Shown here: positions 14,881-22,881 of the stretch, one piece after another
Layout of the letters: each line of letters starts with the position of its first letter
How positions within the stretch are numbered: position 1 is the first letter of the stretch
Origin: Sporobacter sp963663605
Lineage (GTDB): Bacteria > Bacillota > Clostridia > Oscillospirales > Oscillospiraceae
DNA length: 64,000 nucleotides
Assembly: GCA_963663605.2 (NCBI GenBank)
Contig: CAXXVF010000002.1
Location: 558,001-622,000 of the forward strand
Direction of reading: 5' to 3'
Notes under the pieces: generated by a model
Databases searched by the model: none
Seen by the model: only the letters and a program-made list of their open reading frames with translations
Told to the model about the DNA's origin: nothing
Position numbers and translations under genes: made by a program

Positions 14881-15894
14881 ATGCAGGACTACAGAAACGA
14901 AACGCCGGAAATCCTCCGGGACTTTCTTGTCTACCACGAAACCATCAAAGGCCATTCAAAAAAAACGGTCGACGAATATTTTCTCGACCTCCGGACGTTC
15001 TTTCGATATTTAAAGAAACAAAAAGTCTTGTCCGAACGTGGCAAAAAACTTGATGAGATCGACATACTTGATATCGACCTGGCGTTTATAAAAAACGTCA
15101 AGCTTTCCGACGTCTATGATTATCTCGCTTTTCTGGCTCGGGACCGTGTTAAAAGCGCGCGCAGCAGCAAATCAAAATACGGCCTGTCCGCGACGACACG
15201 CGCCCGCAAGATCGCCGTAATACGTTCCTTCTTTAAATATCTGACGCTTAAAACAAAGCAGCTTGAAACAAATCCCGTCGCGGAGCTTGACTCCCCTAAA
15301 ACGCTTAAGAAACTCCCCCGCTACTTAAGCCTGGAAGAAAGCACCAGACTGCTCATGTCCGTTGAAGGCCCGAACCGTGACCGCGATTACTGCATCCTGA
15401 CGCTTTTTCTAAACTGCGGCCTGCGGATATCCGAGCTTGCCGGTCTGGATATTGCGGATATACGTTCCGATTCCCTGCGTGTGCTCGGCAAAGGCGGCAA
15501 AGAGCGTATTGTTTACATAAACGACGCGTGCGCGGACGCGATCAACGACTATCTATTGATACGCCGCGATATAAAAGCCAACGACGCGCGCGCCTTTTTC
15601 CTGTCGTCCAGACGTGAGCGCATATCGACGTCGACTGTTCATTACCTCGTCAAGCGCCGCCTGCTGGCCGCGGGTCTCGACGCCTCAAAATACTCCTCGC
15701 ATAAGCTGCGCCACACCGCCGCGACGCTCATGCTCAGAAACGGTGTAGACGTCCGGACGCTTCAGGAGCTTCTTGGCCACGAGCATCTCAACACGACGCA
15801 GATCTACACGCATGTCGAAAGCGACAGCCTTCGCGATGCGGCCAACCGCTCCCCCCTTTCAAATATCGTAAAACCGTCAAAAAAGACGAAATAA
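14881..15894 (+). CDS. XerC/XerD-type tyrosine recombinase
   Basis: 337 residues from ATG 14881, with GAGGTG close upstream. An in-frame GTG at 14869 is possible. An N-terminal SAM-like core-binding domain (about 10-140, LVYHETIKGHSKKTVDEYFL) is followed by the catalytic domain with all expected residues: Arg in CGLRISELAG, Lys in GKGGKER, HKLRH, GHEHLNTTQ and the nucleophile Tyr in IYTHVE. The long N-terminal domain is typical of clostridial XerA-like enzymes that resolve chromosome dimers at dif, but phage or element integrases share the fold. No integrated element abuts it. Function as the chromosomal Xer is plausible. Confidence 0.88.
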   Translation: MQDYRNETPEILRDFLVYHETIKGHSKKTVDEYFLDLRTFFRYLKKQKVLSERGKKLDEIDILDIDLAFIKNVKLSDVYDYLAFLARDRVKSARSSKSKYGLSATTRARKIAVIRSFFKYLTLKTKQLETNPVAELDSPKTLKKLPRYLSLEESTRLLMSVEGPNRDRDYCILTLFLNCGLRISELAGLDIADIRSDSLRVLGKGGKERIVYINDACADAINDYLLIRRDIKANDARAFFLSSRRERISTSTVHYLVKRRLLAAGLDASKYSSHKLRHTAATLMLRNGVDVRTLQELLGHEHLNTTQIYTHVESDSLRDAANRSPLSNIVKPSKKTK

Positions 15895-15959
15895 GCGTAT
15901 CAGTAGCGAACGGTGTCATAATGCACAGATAGATGGTCTAGTAATTGTGTTATATCACT

Positions 15960-16166
15960 AATGTGGTTTTATCTTTTCCCGCCCGCCGCCCTTAAAGGAA
16001 TAGGACTTGCGCCCTATGGCCGATTAAGATTTATCCAACCGTTAACGGGCAACTCCCCTGCTTTCGCTTGTTACTGCTGACTTGTAGTCCCAACATTTTA
16101 TTGATCGCTGCGTTCGATGCTTATAGCTAAAGCTTACAGAAAACCTCCACCGGCAAAGCCGGTGGT
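15960..16166 (-). mobile_element. possible IS200/IS605-type end remnant or structured RNA
   Basis: No gene is seen in 15895-16225. On the minus strand a hairpin CCACCGGC-TTT-GCCGGTGG (16148-16166 area) is followed by a stretch with GCGAAAGCAGGGGAGTTGCC, CCGTTAACGG and ATAGG-8 bases-CCTAT. This pairing of a GC-rich end hairpin with an AAGCGAAAGC-GGGG motif recalls the ends and omega-RNA of tnpB elements with the coding part deleted. I rely on resemblance only. Confidence 0.3.
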
Positions 16167-16185
16167 TTCCAAACCAACAAAAAAA

Positions 16186-16207
16186 CCGCCCGGTGATTAC
16201 CGGGCGG
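16186..16207 (-). terminator. Rho-independent terminator of sipL
   Basis: Perfect 9-bp stem CCGCCCGGT-AATC-ACCGGGCGG on the minus strand, followed by TTTTTTTG, 19 bases past the sipL stop. Confidence 0.85.
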
Positions 16208-16225
16208 CCATTTTGTTGTATTGTT

Positions 16226-17764
16226 TCAGCGTTTTTTTGGGATGATCAGAAGCTGGCCGGCGACATTGTCTTCCCGTTCCAGTCCGTTCGCCTCGACAAT
16301 GAGCTTTGACGACGACCGGTTCTTCTTGGCGAGGTTCCAGAGGGTGTCCCCCTGCCCTGCCCTGTAAACGACGAGCGACGGCGCGTTGGAATTGTCGATC
16401 GGCTCCGTTTCGTCGTACGACAGGCCCGTCAGCGTGCGGATCTGCTTGCTGGCGACCTGCGTTACGTCGAACTCCACCGGTATGCGCAGCTCTATGCCGC
16501 CGCCGACAGCCACGCCGTACACGTCCTTGCCGCAGTTGGCGTTTGCCGAACACTCCGCGTTCTCGTCCGTTTCGGCGTTGGCCTCCACCTCATACTGGCG
16601 CATCACGGACAGTACGCGCCCGTCGTCGGAAGCGTATACCGCATTGACGCTGAGCTTGCATTTGAGCGATACGCCGCCGGTCTGATTTTCTGTTTCGACG
16701 TCGCCGGCGTGGACGTTGAGTGACACGACGTGCGATACGTTTGTCGGCGTATCAAGCGTTCCGTGGAACACCGTGTTCGCCGTCAGCTTGCTCCGGCCGT
16801 CGAATACACAGTCTTCGGTCGTCTGCTCGAGTGCATATTTCGTGCTGTACATATCGGATATGTAAGACAGCCGCTTCTTTTCGGACAAAACGCACTGCGC
16901 TACGGCGTGCACCTCCATGATGACCGTCCGTCCGTCCGGATTGTGCGCGGACTGGTCCGCGTCGAAATAGGCGTTTGTGAGCATAAGAATGAACGCGCTG
17001 CCGCTTTCTCCGCCCGCGCCGTCGAGCTCGATGATCTGCGAAAACTCGGTGGTGAATTCCGAACGCGACAGCTCGTTTTCATCCGCCGTCTTATAAAGAA
17101 GCGACACATATGCGCTGCCGCGCAGTATCAGCTTGCTGCCGACGACCTTCGTATCCTCCGGTACGATATCGACCTTGTACTTCATGATCTCGCCGATCGG
17201 CGGATTAGAGGCCGGGACGCTCAGCTCATCGGAAACCACAAACGTTTTCTCCTTGACATCAGTGGTGGTGTCGATCTCGCAGTTATCCGTCAGCAGCTCG
17301 ATCTCCGCGTCGTTGTCCTCGTCCATACCGGAAGCAACTGAAAGCTCCGCTTCGTTGAAACACGATACATTCGTGAGCAGATTGACACGCGCGATGATCT
17401 TTCGCGGATTGATCATAGATGCATCCGACGACGTCACGGCAATGCTTGCCGTGACCTTTGTGCCGGGCAATATCTCGCCGTCCGAAGCTGCCGCCGTGAA
17501 CGGGATCTCCAGCTCCAATTTATAAACGCCGCTTTCGTTTTCCCCGCAGTATATGACCGTAGCGGCCGCAACGCCCGTGACGGTTACGCGGCCGAGGTCT
17601 GTGGACTTGCTTCTTAAAAACACGGTTGCGTCGGCGTCCACGATACGCAGGATATCCGGCAGCGCGTCGGGGACGATCATCTCCAGTGTCTCCTCATTAG
17701 AGATACGCGTATTGAGAACACACTTTACATGGTTTATTTTTTCTTTATTGAGATAAATGTCCAT
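16226..17764 (-). CDS. sipL: SipL-type spore-coat morphogenesis protein (DUF3794/SPOCS + LysM)
   Basis: 512 residues, soluble. Repeated SPOCS (DUF3794) units fill residues 1-450: the first begins near LNTRISNEETLEMIVPDALP, the last ends near ELRIPVEFDVTQVASKQIRT. A C-terminal LysM motif (VYRAGQGDTLWNLAKKNRSS ... ANGLE ... GQLLIIPKK) covers about 460-512. In Clostridioides SipL binds the coat ATPase SpoIVA through its LysM region and is needed to encase the forespore. A spoVM gene, another SpoIVA partner, lies just upstream in the same direction, which strengthens the call. An alternative is a related DUF3794 spore-wall protein. Confidence 0.85.
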   Translation of the reverse strand: MDIYLNKEKINHVKCVLNTRISNEETLEMIVPDALPDILRIVDADATVFLRSKSTDLGRVTVTGVAAATVIYCGENESGVYKLELEIPFTAAASDGEILPGTKVTASIAVTSSDASMINPRKIIARVNLLTNVSCFNEAELSVASGMDEDNDAEIELLTDNCEIDTTTDVKEKTFVVSDELSVPASNPPIGEIMKYKVDIVPEDTKVVGSKLILRGSAYVSLLYKTADENELSRSEFTTEFSQIIELDGAGGESGSAFILMLTNAYFDADQSAHNPDGRTVIMEVHAVAQCVLSEKKRLSYISDMYSTKYALEQTTEDCVFDGRSKLTANTVFHGTLDTPTNVSHVVSLNVHAGDVETENQTGGVSLKCKLSVNAVYASDDGRVLSVMRQYEVEANAETDENAECSANANCGKDVYGVAVGGGIELRIPVEFDVTQVASKQIRTLTGLSYDETEPIDNSNAPSLVVYRAGQGDTLWNLAKKNRSSSKLIVEANGLEREDNVAGQLLIIPKKR

Positions 17765-17861
17765 AAATCGTCCTCTCCTTAATAGAATTCTTCTTAATTA
17801 TATTAAGTCGGGAAACAGTTTATGACAGCTTGTATCGTGCCGTACCGTACGTTTTAAGTTT

Positions 17862-17927
17862 TTAGCCGAATAAAGCCCTGAGAACCCCTTTCAGGAATCC
17901 CGGAGCTCTGAAGACGATAATTTTCAA
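17862..17927 (-). CDS. spoVM: SpoVM, tiny spore-coat anchoring peptide
   Basis: 21 residues: a TTG start (17927) followed by KIIVFRAPGFLKGVLRALFG. GAGGGGG lies nine bases before the start. SpoVM of Bacillus is a 26-residue amphipathic helix that recognises the convex forespore membrane and recruits SpoIVA. Here the K-x-P/PGFL, the Gly-Val-(L)RA and the terminal FG match its pattern. Location also fits: in Bacillus spoVM lies near prpC-prkC-rsgA, as here, and the next gene is sipL. It is too small for gene callers and can easily be missed. The short C-terminal end (lacking the FRKD-like tail) is a difference. Confidence 0.83.
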   Translation of the reverse strand: MKIIVFRAPGFLKGVLRALFG

Positions 17928-17958
17928 TACTATAAGCCCCCTCAGCAATATATTGGGA

Positions 17959-18111
17959 TTAGCAGCACCTGTACAGCCAGAGCCCGAGGCAGATGAGCGC
18001 CAGCCCGAATACGAGCCACCACAAAAGAGGCGGCAGCAAAATGGCAAGCACGATCAGCGCGCCGATGCCCGCTATGTACAATCCGATCGGTCTGCATGGC
18101 CGCCGACGCAT
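17959..18111 (-). CDS. 50-residue membrane protein upstream of spoVM
   Basis: MRRRPCRPIGLYIAGIGALI then VLAILLPPLLWWLVFGLAL and an end LWLYRCC. One or two hydrophobic segments, with Cys at both ends. It starts with ATG 18111; the site before it is weak. Short 'RCC'-ending membrane proteins of this shape recur beside spore genes in Clostridia, so a spore-envelope role is possible, but nothing beyond context supports it. It lies 31 bases before spoVM. Confidence 0.6.
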   Translation of the reverse strand: MRRRPCRPIGLYIAGIGALIVLAILLPPLLWWLVFGLALICLGLWLYRCC

Positions 18112-18205
18112 AAAAAAGCCGCCTTTCCGTTAACCAACTGCACAGGAGTGCTGTTACCAGTATACGCAAAAAGGCGGTATTTTGTTACAGGGCTTATGAT
18201 ACGGC

Positions 18206-19096
18206 CTATTTACCGGACGGTTTATCCCATTCGTTATGGCGGCTGGCCTGCTCATAAAGACGCACATAGCTTGTATGCCTTGATTGGGGTATTATGCCGC
18301 TCTCAACGGCTTCAAGGACGGCACATCCCTTTTCCTTGATATGCGCGCAGTCCGTAAAGCGGCAGGTCCCGATAAACGGGGTGAATTCAATAAACAGATG
18401 CTGAATTTCCCTTTTGTCCGTCAGCTCCATCATATCCGTGTCGAAGGAGGAAAATCCGGGCGTATCCGCAACGATGGCGCCGTTTTTCAGCCTGAATAGC
18501 TCCACGTGCCGTGTCGTATGCCTTCCGCGGCCCAGTTTAACGCTTACCTCGCCGACCGAAAGCCCGAAGCCCGGCTCGAGCATATTGAGTATACTGGACT
18601 TCCCTACGCCGGAATTGCCGGTGAAGGCGCTGATTTTATCTTTGATTGCTTCGACCAGCAGGCTTATCCCTTCGCCTGTCTCGGCGCTCGTTTTGACGGT
18701 CGTGAAACCGGCCTGCGAATAGGTATAAAACAGCGTATCGCCCGGATGCAGGTCCGTTTTGTTGATGCAGATGACGCATTCACAGTTTTTATACGCGGCG
18801 ACGGCCGTCATCCGGTCAATGAGAAACGGGTCCGTCACCGGGATCGCGCCGGACGCGATGATCACCAGCTGGTCTAAATTGGCGATAGGCGGCCGTATAA
18901 AAGCGTTTTTGCGCGGGCGGATGCTTTCGAGTATACCCGTCCCCTCGCCCGTATCGGTGATCTCGGCGATGTCGCCGACGAGCGGCGTGATCTTCTCACG
19001 CCGAAAACGACCGCGTGCTTTGCACTCGATCGTTTCATTGCCGGATTCAACATAGTAAAATCCGCTTATGGCTTTTAAAATAACGCCTGTTTTCAT
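18206..19096 (-). CDS. rsgA: ribosome small-subunit-dependent GTPase A
   Basis: 296 residues from ATG 19096, which overlaps the prkC stop as TGATG. An N-terminal OB-fold (about 1-70), then a circularly permuted GTPase: G4-like NKTD, then GNSGVGKSS (G1) and DTPGFSSFD (G3), and a C-terminal zinc-binding region with CRFTDCAHIKEKGCAV. It helps the 30S subunit mature. The order prpC-prkC-rsgA is the usual Firmicutes one, and the kinase is known to phosphorylate RsgA in Bacillus. Confidence 0.97.
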   Translation of the reverse strand: MKTGVILKAISGFYYVESGNETIECKARGRFRREKITPLVGDIAEITDTGEGTGILESIRPRKNAFIRPPIANLDQLVIIASGAIPVTDPFLIDRMTAVAAYKNCECVICINKTDLHPGDTLFYTYSQAGFTTVKTSAETGEGISLLVEAIKDKISAFTGNSGVGKSSILNMLEPGFGLSVGEVSVKLGRGRHTTRHVELFRLKNGAIVADTPGFSSFDTDMMELTDKREIQHLFIEFTPFIGTCRFTDCAHIKEKGCAVLEAVESGIIPQSRHTSYVRLYEQASRHNEWDKPSGK

Positions 19097-21042
19097 CAAG
19101 GCGATATTGCCGGCGAGGGCGAAGTATCCGCGCTCGGCGACGCTGAAGGCTCCGAACTCGGCGACGTCGTAGGCTCCGTGCTCGGAGACGTTGTCGGCTC
19201 GCCGCTTGGCGACGTTGTCGGTTCGCCGCTTGGCGACGGCGACGTTTCCTCGCCCGGCGACGGCGACGGCTCCTCCGGCGGGCCGCTGGAGACAATCAGA
19301 TGGATCGTCGTATTGATCGGCACTTCATTGCCGGCCATTATATCCTGTGAAATGACCTGATTCAGCGGAATCTCAGGGTCCGGCAGTTCCGTGACTTCCC
19401 ATTTCAAATTGGACCCGGACAGACGGCTTTCCGCAATTACCATGCTGACGCCCTCGACGTCCGGCACGGTCGTCGTCTTGATCTCCGGGCCGTAGCTGTA
19501 CGTGATATATACAGACTGACCCTCGATAAGCGGCTCGTCCGCCTGCGGCAGTGTGCGGATGACATAATCCTGAGTATACTCATCGCTATACTCCCAGTCG
19601 GTCTGGATATCAAGGTCAATCTCCATATTCTGAAGTATGATCTTGGCGTTTCGCCAATCCTTGTTTATGAGATCCGGCATGGTCTGCTGCGGCGATTGAC
19701 CAAGAGATACGGTTAGGCTGACTTCTATGATACCGCTGGCCGGCAGCTTCTGCTGCCTGTCCGGTACAGGAGACTGCGACATCACGATGCCCGCATCCGT
19801 ATCGTCGCTGTATTCTTCCGATACTTTAAAGTCAAACATTTGCGTATAGTCCGCGTTTTCTTCGATAGATGCATAACTTTGGCCGATAAATCTGGGTATC
19901 GTCACAGTTTCTTCAGCCGGATTAAATATATCCTCGAGGAAGGTTACCCAGATAAACACGGAAGCTGCTATGAGGAACACGATGATCAGGAAGACGCCGA
20001 CGAGCGCCGATGTGCGTGTGGCGCGCCGGTTGGTCCTGCGGTATTCCTCCTTGCTGAGATCGACTTTGCGGGAAGGCGTACGCACGGGCTTGGGCAAAAT
20101 ACTGTCCGCCTTTAAGACAGAGCCGGAAGGCACTGCGCGCGTGGCCTGAGCGGAGCTGTCGCGGGTCAGGGCGACGCTGTCGTTCGAAAGATACTCAAAG
20201 TTTGTGGCCGGGTTCTTGCGGAATTCCTCCAGGTCCATGAGGACTTCGTCCGCCGTGGCGTACCGGTTGTTTACATCGGGCTCCATGGCATGCATCGTGA
20301 TGCTCTCAAGGCCGGCCGGTATATCGGAGTTTATTTCCCTCGGCAGAAGCGGGATGGCGCTGATATGCTGAATGGCGATAGAAACGGCCGAATCCCCTTC
20401 AAAAGGCAGATGGCTCGTCAGCATTTCATACAGGACGACGCCGAGCGAATAGATATCGCTTCTCGCGTCTATATGGCCGCCCTTTGCCTGCTCCGGCGAT
20501 ATATAGTGTACGGAACCGAGCGCCTCCTGCGTCAGCGTATTCTGCGTTGACTGCAGGTGCGCAATCCCGAAATCGGCAACCTTGACGCTGCCGTCTTTTA
20601 GTATCATGATATTATGCGGCTTGATATCGCGGTGGATGATGCCGCGCGAGTGCGCGTGTGAAAGGGCCTTTGTCACCTGTGTGGCGAAATGCAGCGCTTC
20701 CTTCCAGTTTAAAAGGCCTTTTCTGTTGATATACTGCTTGAGGGTGATGCCCTCAATCAGCTCCATCACGATATATTCAATATTGCCGGAACGGCTGACG
20801 TCGTAAACCGCCACGATATTCGGGTGCGAGAGCATGGCGACCGCCTGCGATTCCGTATGGAAACGCCTTTTGAAGTCCGCGTCCTCGGCTAATTCTTCTT
20901 TAAGTATTTTAACAGCGACGAGTCTGTTGAGCCGATGGCAGCGCGCCTTGTAAACGACTGCCATGCCGCCGACTCCGATTCTTTCCAGTATCTCGTATCG
21001 GTTGTCCAAATACTGTCCGATATACTTATCGGTATGGTCCAT
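19096..21042 (-). CDS. prkC: PASTA-domain Ser/Thr protein kinase PrkC with an unusual Pro/Ser/Thr tail
   Basis: 648 residues. A cytosolic kinase domain (about 12-275) with GVGGMAVVYKA, VAVKILK, HRDIKPHNIM and DFGIAH, a juxtamembrane linker, one membrane segment (ALVGVFLIIVFLIAASVFIW near 340), and three extracellular PASTA repeats (about 375-585) that bind muropeptides. After the last repeat come about 55 residues of P/S/T/E repeats (SPSGEPTTSPS and variants) to the C terminus. This end is longer than in Bacillus PrkC and is wall-spanning in character. PrkC senses germinating-peptidoglycan fragments to break dormancy. AGGAGG precedes the ATG. Confidence 0.95.
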   Translation of the reverse strand: MDHTDKYIGQYLDNRYEILERIGVGGMAVVYKARCHRLNRLVAVKILKEELAEDADFKRRFHTESQAVAMLSHPNIVAVYDVSRSGNIEYIVMELIEGITLKQYINRKGLLNWKEALHFATQVTKALSHAHSRGIIHRDIKPHNIMILKDGSVKVADFGIAHLQSTQNTLTQEALGSVHYISPEQAKGGHIDARSDIYSLGVVLYEMLTSHLPFEGDSAVSIAIQHISAIPLLPREINSDIPAGLESITMHAMEPDVNNRYATADEVLMDLEEFRKNPATNFEYLSNDSVALTRDSSAQATRAVPSGSVLKADSILPKPVRTPSRKVDLSKEEYRRTNRRATRTSALVGVFLIIVFLIAASVFIWVTFLEDIFNPAEETVTIPRFIGQSYASIEENADYTQMFDFKVSEEYSDDTDAGIVMSQSPVPDRQQKLPASGIIEVSLTVSLGQSPQQTMPDLINKDWRNAKIILQNMEIDLDIQTDWEYSDEYTQDYVIRTLPQADEPLIEGQSVYITYSYGPEIKTTTVPDVEGVSMVIAESRLSGSNLKWEVTELPDPEIPLNQVISQDIMAGNEVPINTTIHLIVSSGPPEEPSPSPGEETSPSPSGEPTTSPSGEPTTSPSTEPTTSPSSEPSASPSADTSPSPAISP

Positions 21043-21073
21043 TTGGTTTCCTCCTGTCAGAAGGTGAAGTACT

Positions 21074-21808
21074 TTATCTTGTAAACAGTACGGCCGTCAC
21101 ATTGTCCGGCGCGCCTTTATCGATCGCGGCTTTGATAAGCCGCTCGCACTTTGTCTGGATATCCGCGCCGCTAATGATTTCCGACTTCAGGAGATTCTCA
21201 TTTACGACGTTTGAAAGACCGTCCGAACAAAGCATTAAGTATTCACCGGACTGCAGATTTAAAAAGAAAATATCCGGTTCCGTATCAAGTGAAGTGCCGA
21301 GCGCCCGCGTGATCAGATTCCTGTTCGGGTGACTGTTTGCCTCCGAGCGTTTCAGGTCTCCGCGGTCGATCATATCCTCAACGACCGAATGGTCTTTTGT
21401 GATCTGTTTTATCCGTTCGCTTGACACGTGATACGCGCGGCTGTCGCCGACATTTACGATGATTGCGCCGCCGCCCGTTATAATGGATGCTACGAGCGTC
21501 GTGCCCATGCCGGAGCATTCCGGGTCGCCGACGCTTTTTTCATATACCTGACGATTGGCTTCGCGCACCGCTTCGCTCATCTGCTGCATGATATCGATGA
21601 TGTTGTTTTCTTCATCAAGGCATTTTTTCGCCAGTTCCATGAAACTGTCCGCAGCTATAGCGCTGGCAATATTCCCGGCTTTTGCGCCGCCCATACCGTC
21701 GCAGACAACGATAACAGCCGCGTTTCTCTCTTCGTCGAGAAACGTCAGGCAGACATCCTGATTTATTTTTCTGACCTTACCTTTATTGGTAATCCCACAT
21801 AAGTTCAT
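21074..21808 (-). CDS. prpC: PP2C-type protein phosphatase PrpC/Stp
   Basis: 244 residues. PPM-family motifs: VRKINQDVCL (RxxNQD), VVCDGMGGAKAGNIAS, GDSRAY, ITKDHSVVEDMI, ALG, CSDGLSNVV and GAPDNVTAVLF. The Asp residues bind two Mn2+ ions. It dephosphorylates targets of the adjacent PrkC kinase, and its gene lies 31 bases before prkC in the usual order. Nothing is missing. Confidence 0.96.
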   Translation of the reverse strand: MNLCGITNKGKVRKINQDVCLTFLDEERNAAVIVVCDGMGGAKAGNIASAIAADSFMELAKKCLDEENNIIDIMQQMSEAVREANRQVYEKSVGDPECSGMGTTLVASIITGGGAIIVNVGDSRAYHVSSERIKQITKDHSVVEDMIDRGDLKRSEANSHPNRNLITRALGTSLDTEPDIFFLNLQSGEYLMLCSDGLSNVVNENLLKSEIISGADIQTKCERLIKAAIDKGAPDNVTAVLFTR

Positions 21809-21826
21809 CTTAATCTTTTCTCCCGA

Positions 21827-22861
21827 TTATAACAGATGCGGCGATTCTTTTTTTCGCAGCTGTCCGCAGGATGCGTCTATATCTCCGCCAAGCTGCCGCC
21901 TTATTGTAACATTGACGCCGCTTTCTGTGAGAATATCGGCAAATTTCTTAATACTTTCCTGTGAACTTGATTTAAGGCCGCTTTCTGTGACTGCGTTCAG
22001 CCGTATCAGGTTAACGTGGCTTCCGGTACCTTTGAGCTTTTTTGCCAGAAGCCTAGCCTGCTGCGGTGTGTCGTTGACGCCGTCGATCATCGCATATTCA
22101 AAAGAGATCCGCCTGCCTGTTTTTTCAAAATAACGTCTGCAGGCCGCCAGCAGTTTATCGACGCCATAGGATTTATTGACCGGCATCAGCTTCGAGCGCG
22201 TAGCGTCGTCGGGCGCATGGAGCGAAACCGACAAGGTAAATTGTAATTTATCCTCACCCAGTTTGTCAACTTTTTCTGTAAGCCCGCAGGTGGATACGGA
22301 AATGTGCCGCATGCCGATATTCAGCCCGCGCGCATCCGTGACAATATTCAAAAAACGCTTCACGTTTTCGAAGTTGTCCAGAGGTTCCCCGATACCCATC
22401 AATACGATGTTCGAGATCCTTTCCCCGGCGTCCCTTTGTGAAAACAACACCTGGTCGAGCATCTCCGAAGGCGTCAGATTCCGTACGAGCCCGCCGATTG
22501 TGGACGCGCAGAATTTGCAGCCCATACGGCATCCGACCTGCGTTGAAATACAGACCGAATTGCCGTGATGATACCGCATCACGACGCTTTCGACCGCATT
22601 GCCGTCCAGAAGCTTCCACAGGTATTTGACGGTCCCGTCTTTTTCCGACGATTGCTTTTTTATAAGTACCGGCGCTGTTATATAAAACCGTTCATCCAGC
22701 GCCGCGCGCAGCGTTTTTGGCATGTCCGTCATTTCGGAAAAGGAAACGACCACGCCGTGCAGCCATTTGAAGATCTGCCCGGCACGATAGGACGGCTGTC
22801 CCATAGAAATTATTATATCGCTTAATTCACGAAAAAGAAGAGATTTTATGTCTTCTTTCAT
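21827..22861 (-). CDS. rlmN: 23S rRNA A2503 / tRNA A37 C2-methyltransferase RlmN
   Basis: 344 residues, a radical-SAM methylase. The 4Fe-4S motif CRMGCKFCAST lies near residue 107. GIGEPLDNF and later VNLIRLNAV are family signatures. A Cys near residue 336 (DASCGQL) corresponds to the methyl-carrying Cys of RlmN. It methylates A2503 in the peptidyl-transferase centre. It sits between rsmB and prpC as in Bacillus, with 18-20-base gaps. Confidence 0.97.
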   Translation of the reverse strand: MKEDIKSLLFRELSDIIISMGQPSYRAGQIFKWLHGVVVSFSEMTDMPKTLRAALDERFYITAPVLIKKQSSEKDGTVKYLWKLLDGNAVESVVMRYHHGNSVCISTQVGCRMGCKFCASTIGGLVRNLTPSEMLDQVLFSQRDAGERISNIVLMGIGEPLDNFENVKRFLNIVTDARGLNIGMRHISVSTCGLTEKVDKLGEDKLQFTLSVSLHAPDDATRSKLMPVNKSYGVDKLLAACRRYFEKTGRRISFEYAMIDGVNDTPQQARLLAKKLKGTGSHVNLIRLNAVTESGLKSSSQESIKKFADILTESGVNVTIRRQLGGDIDASCGQLRKKESPHLL

Positions 22862-22881
22862 ATTAACCTCTCACGCATACG

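Noticed and set aside
17942..18169. A 75-residue alternative frame over the 50-residue membrane protein
   Set aside because: Its composition (Arg/His/Ala mix) is unlike a real protein, while the other frame gives a clean membrane segment.
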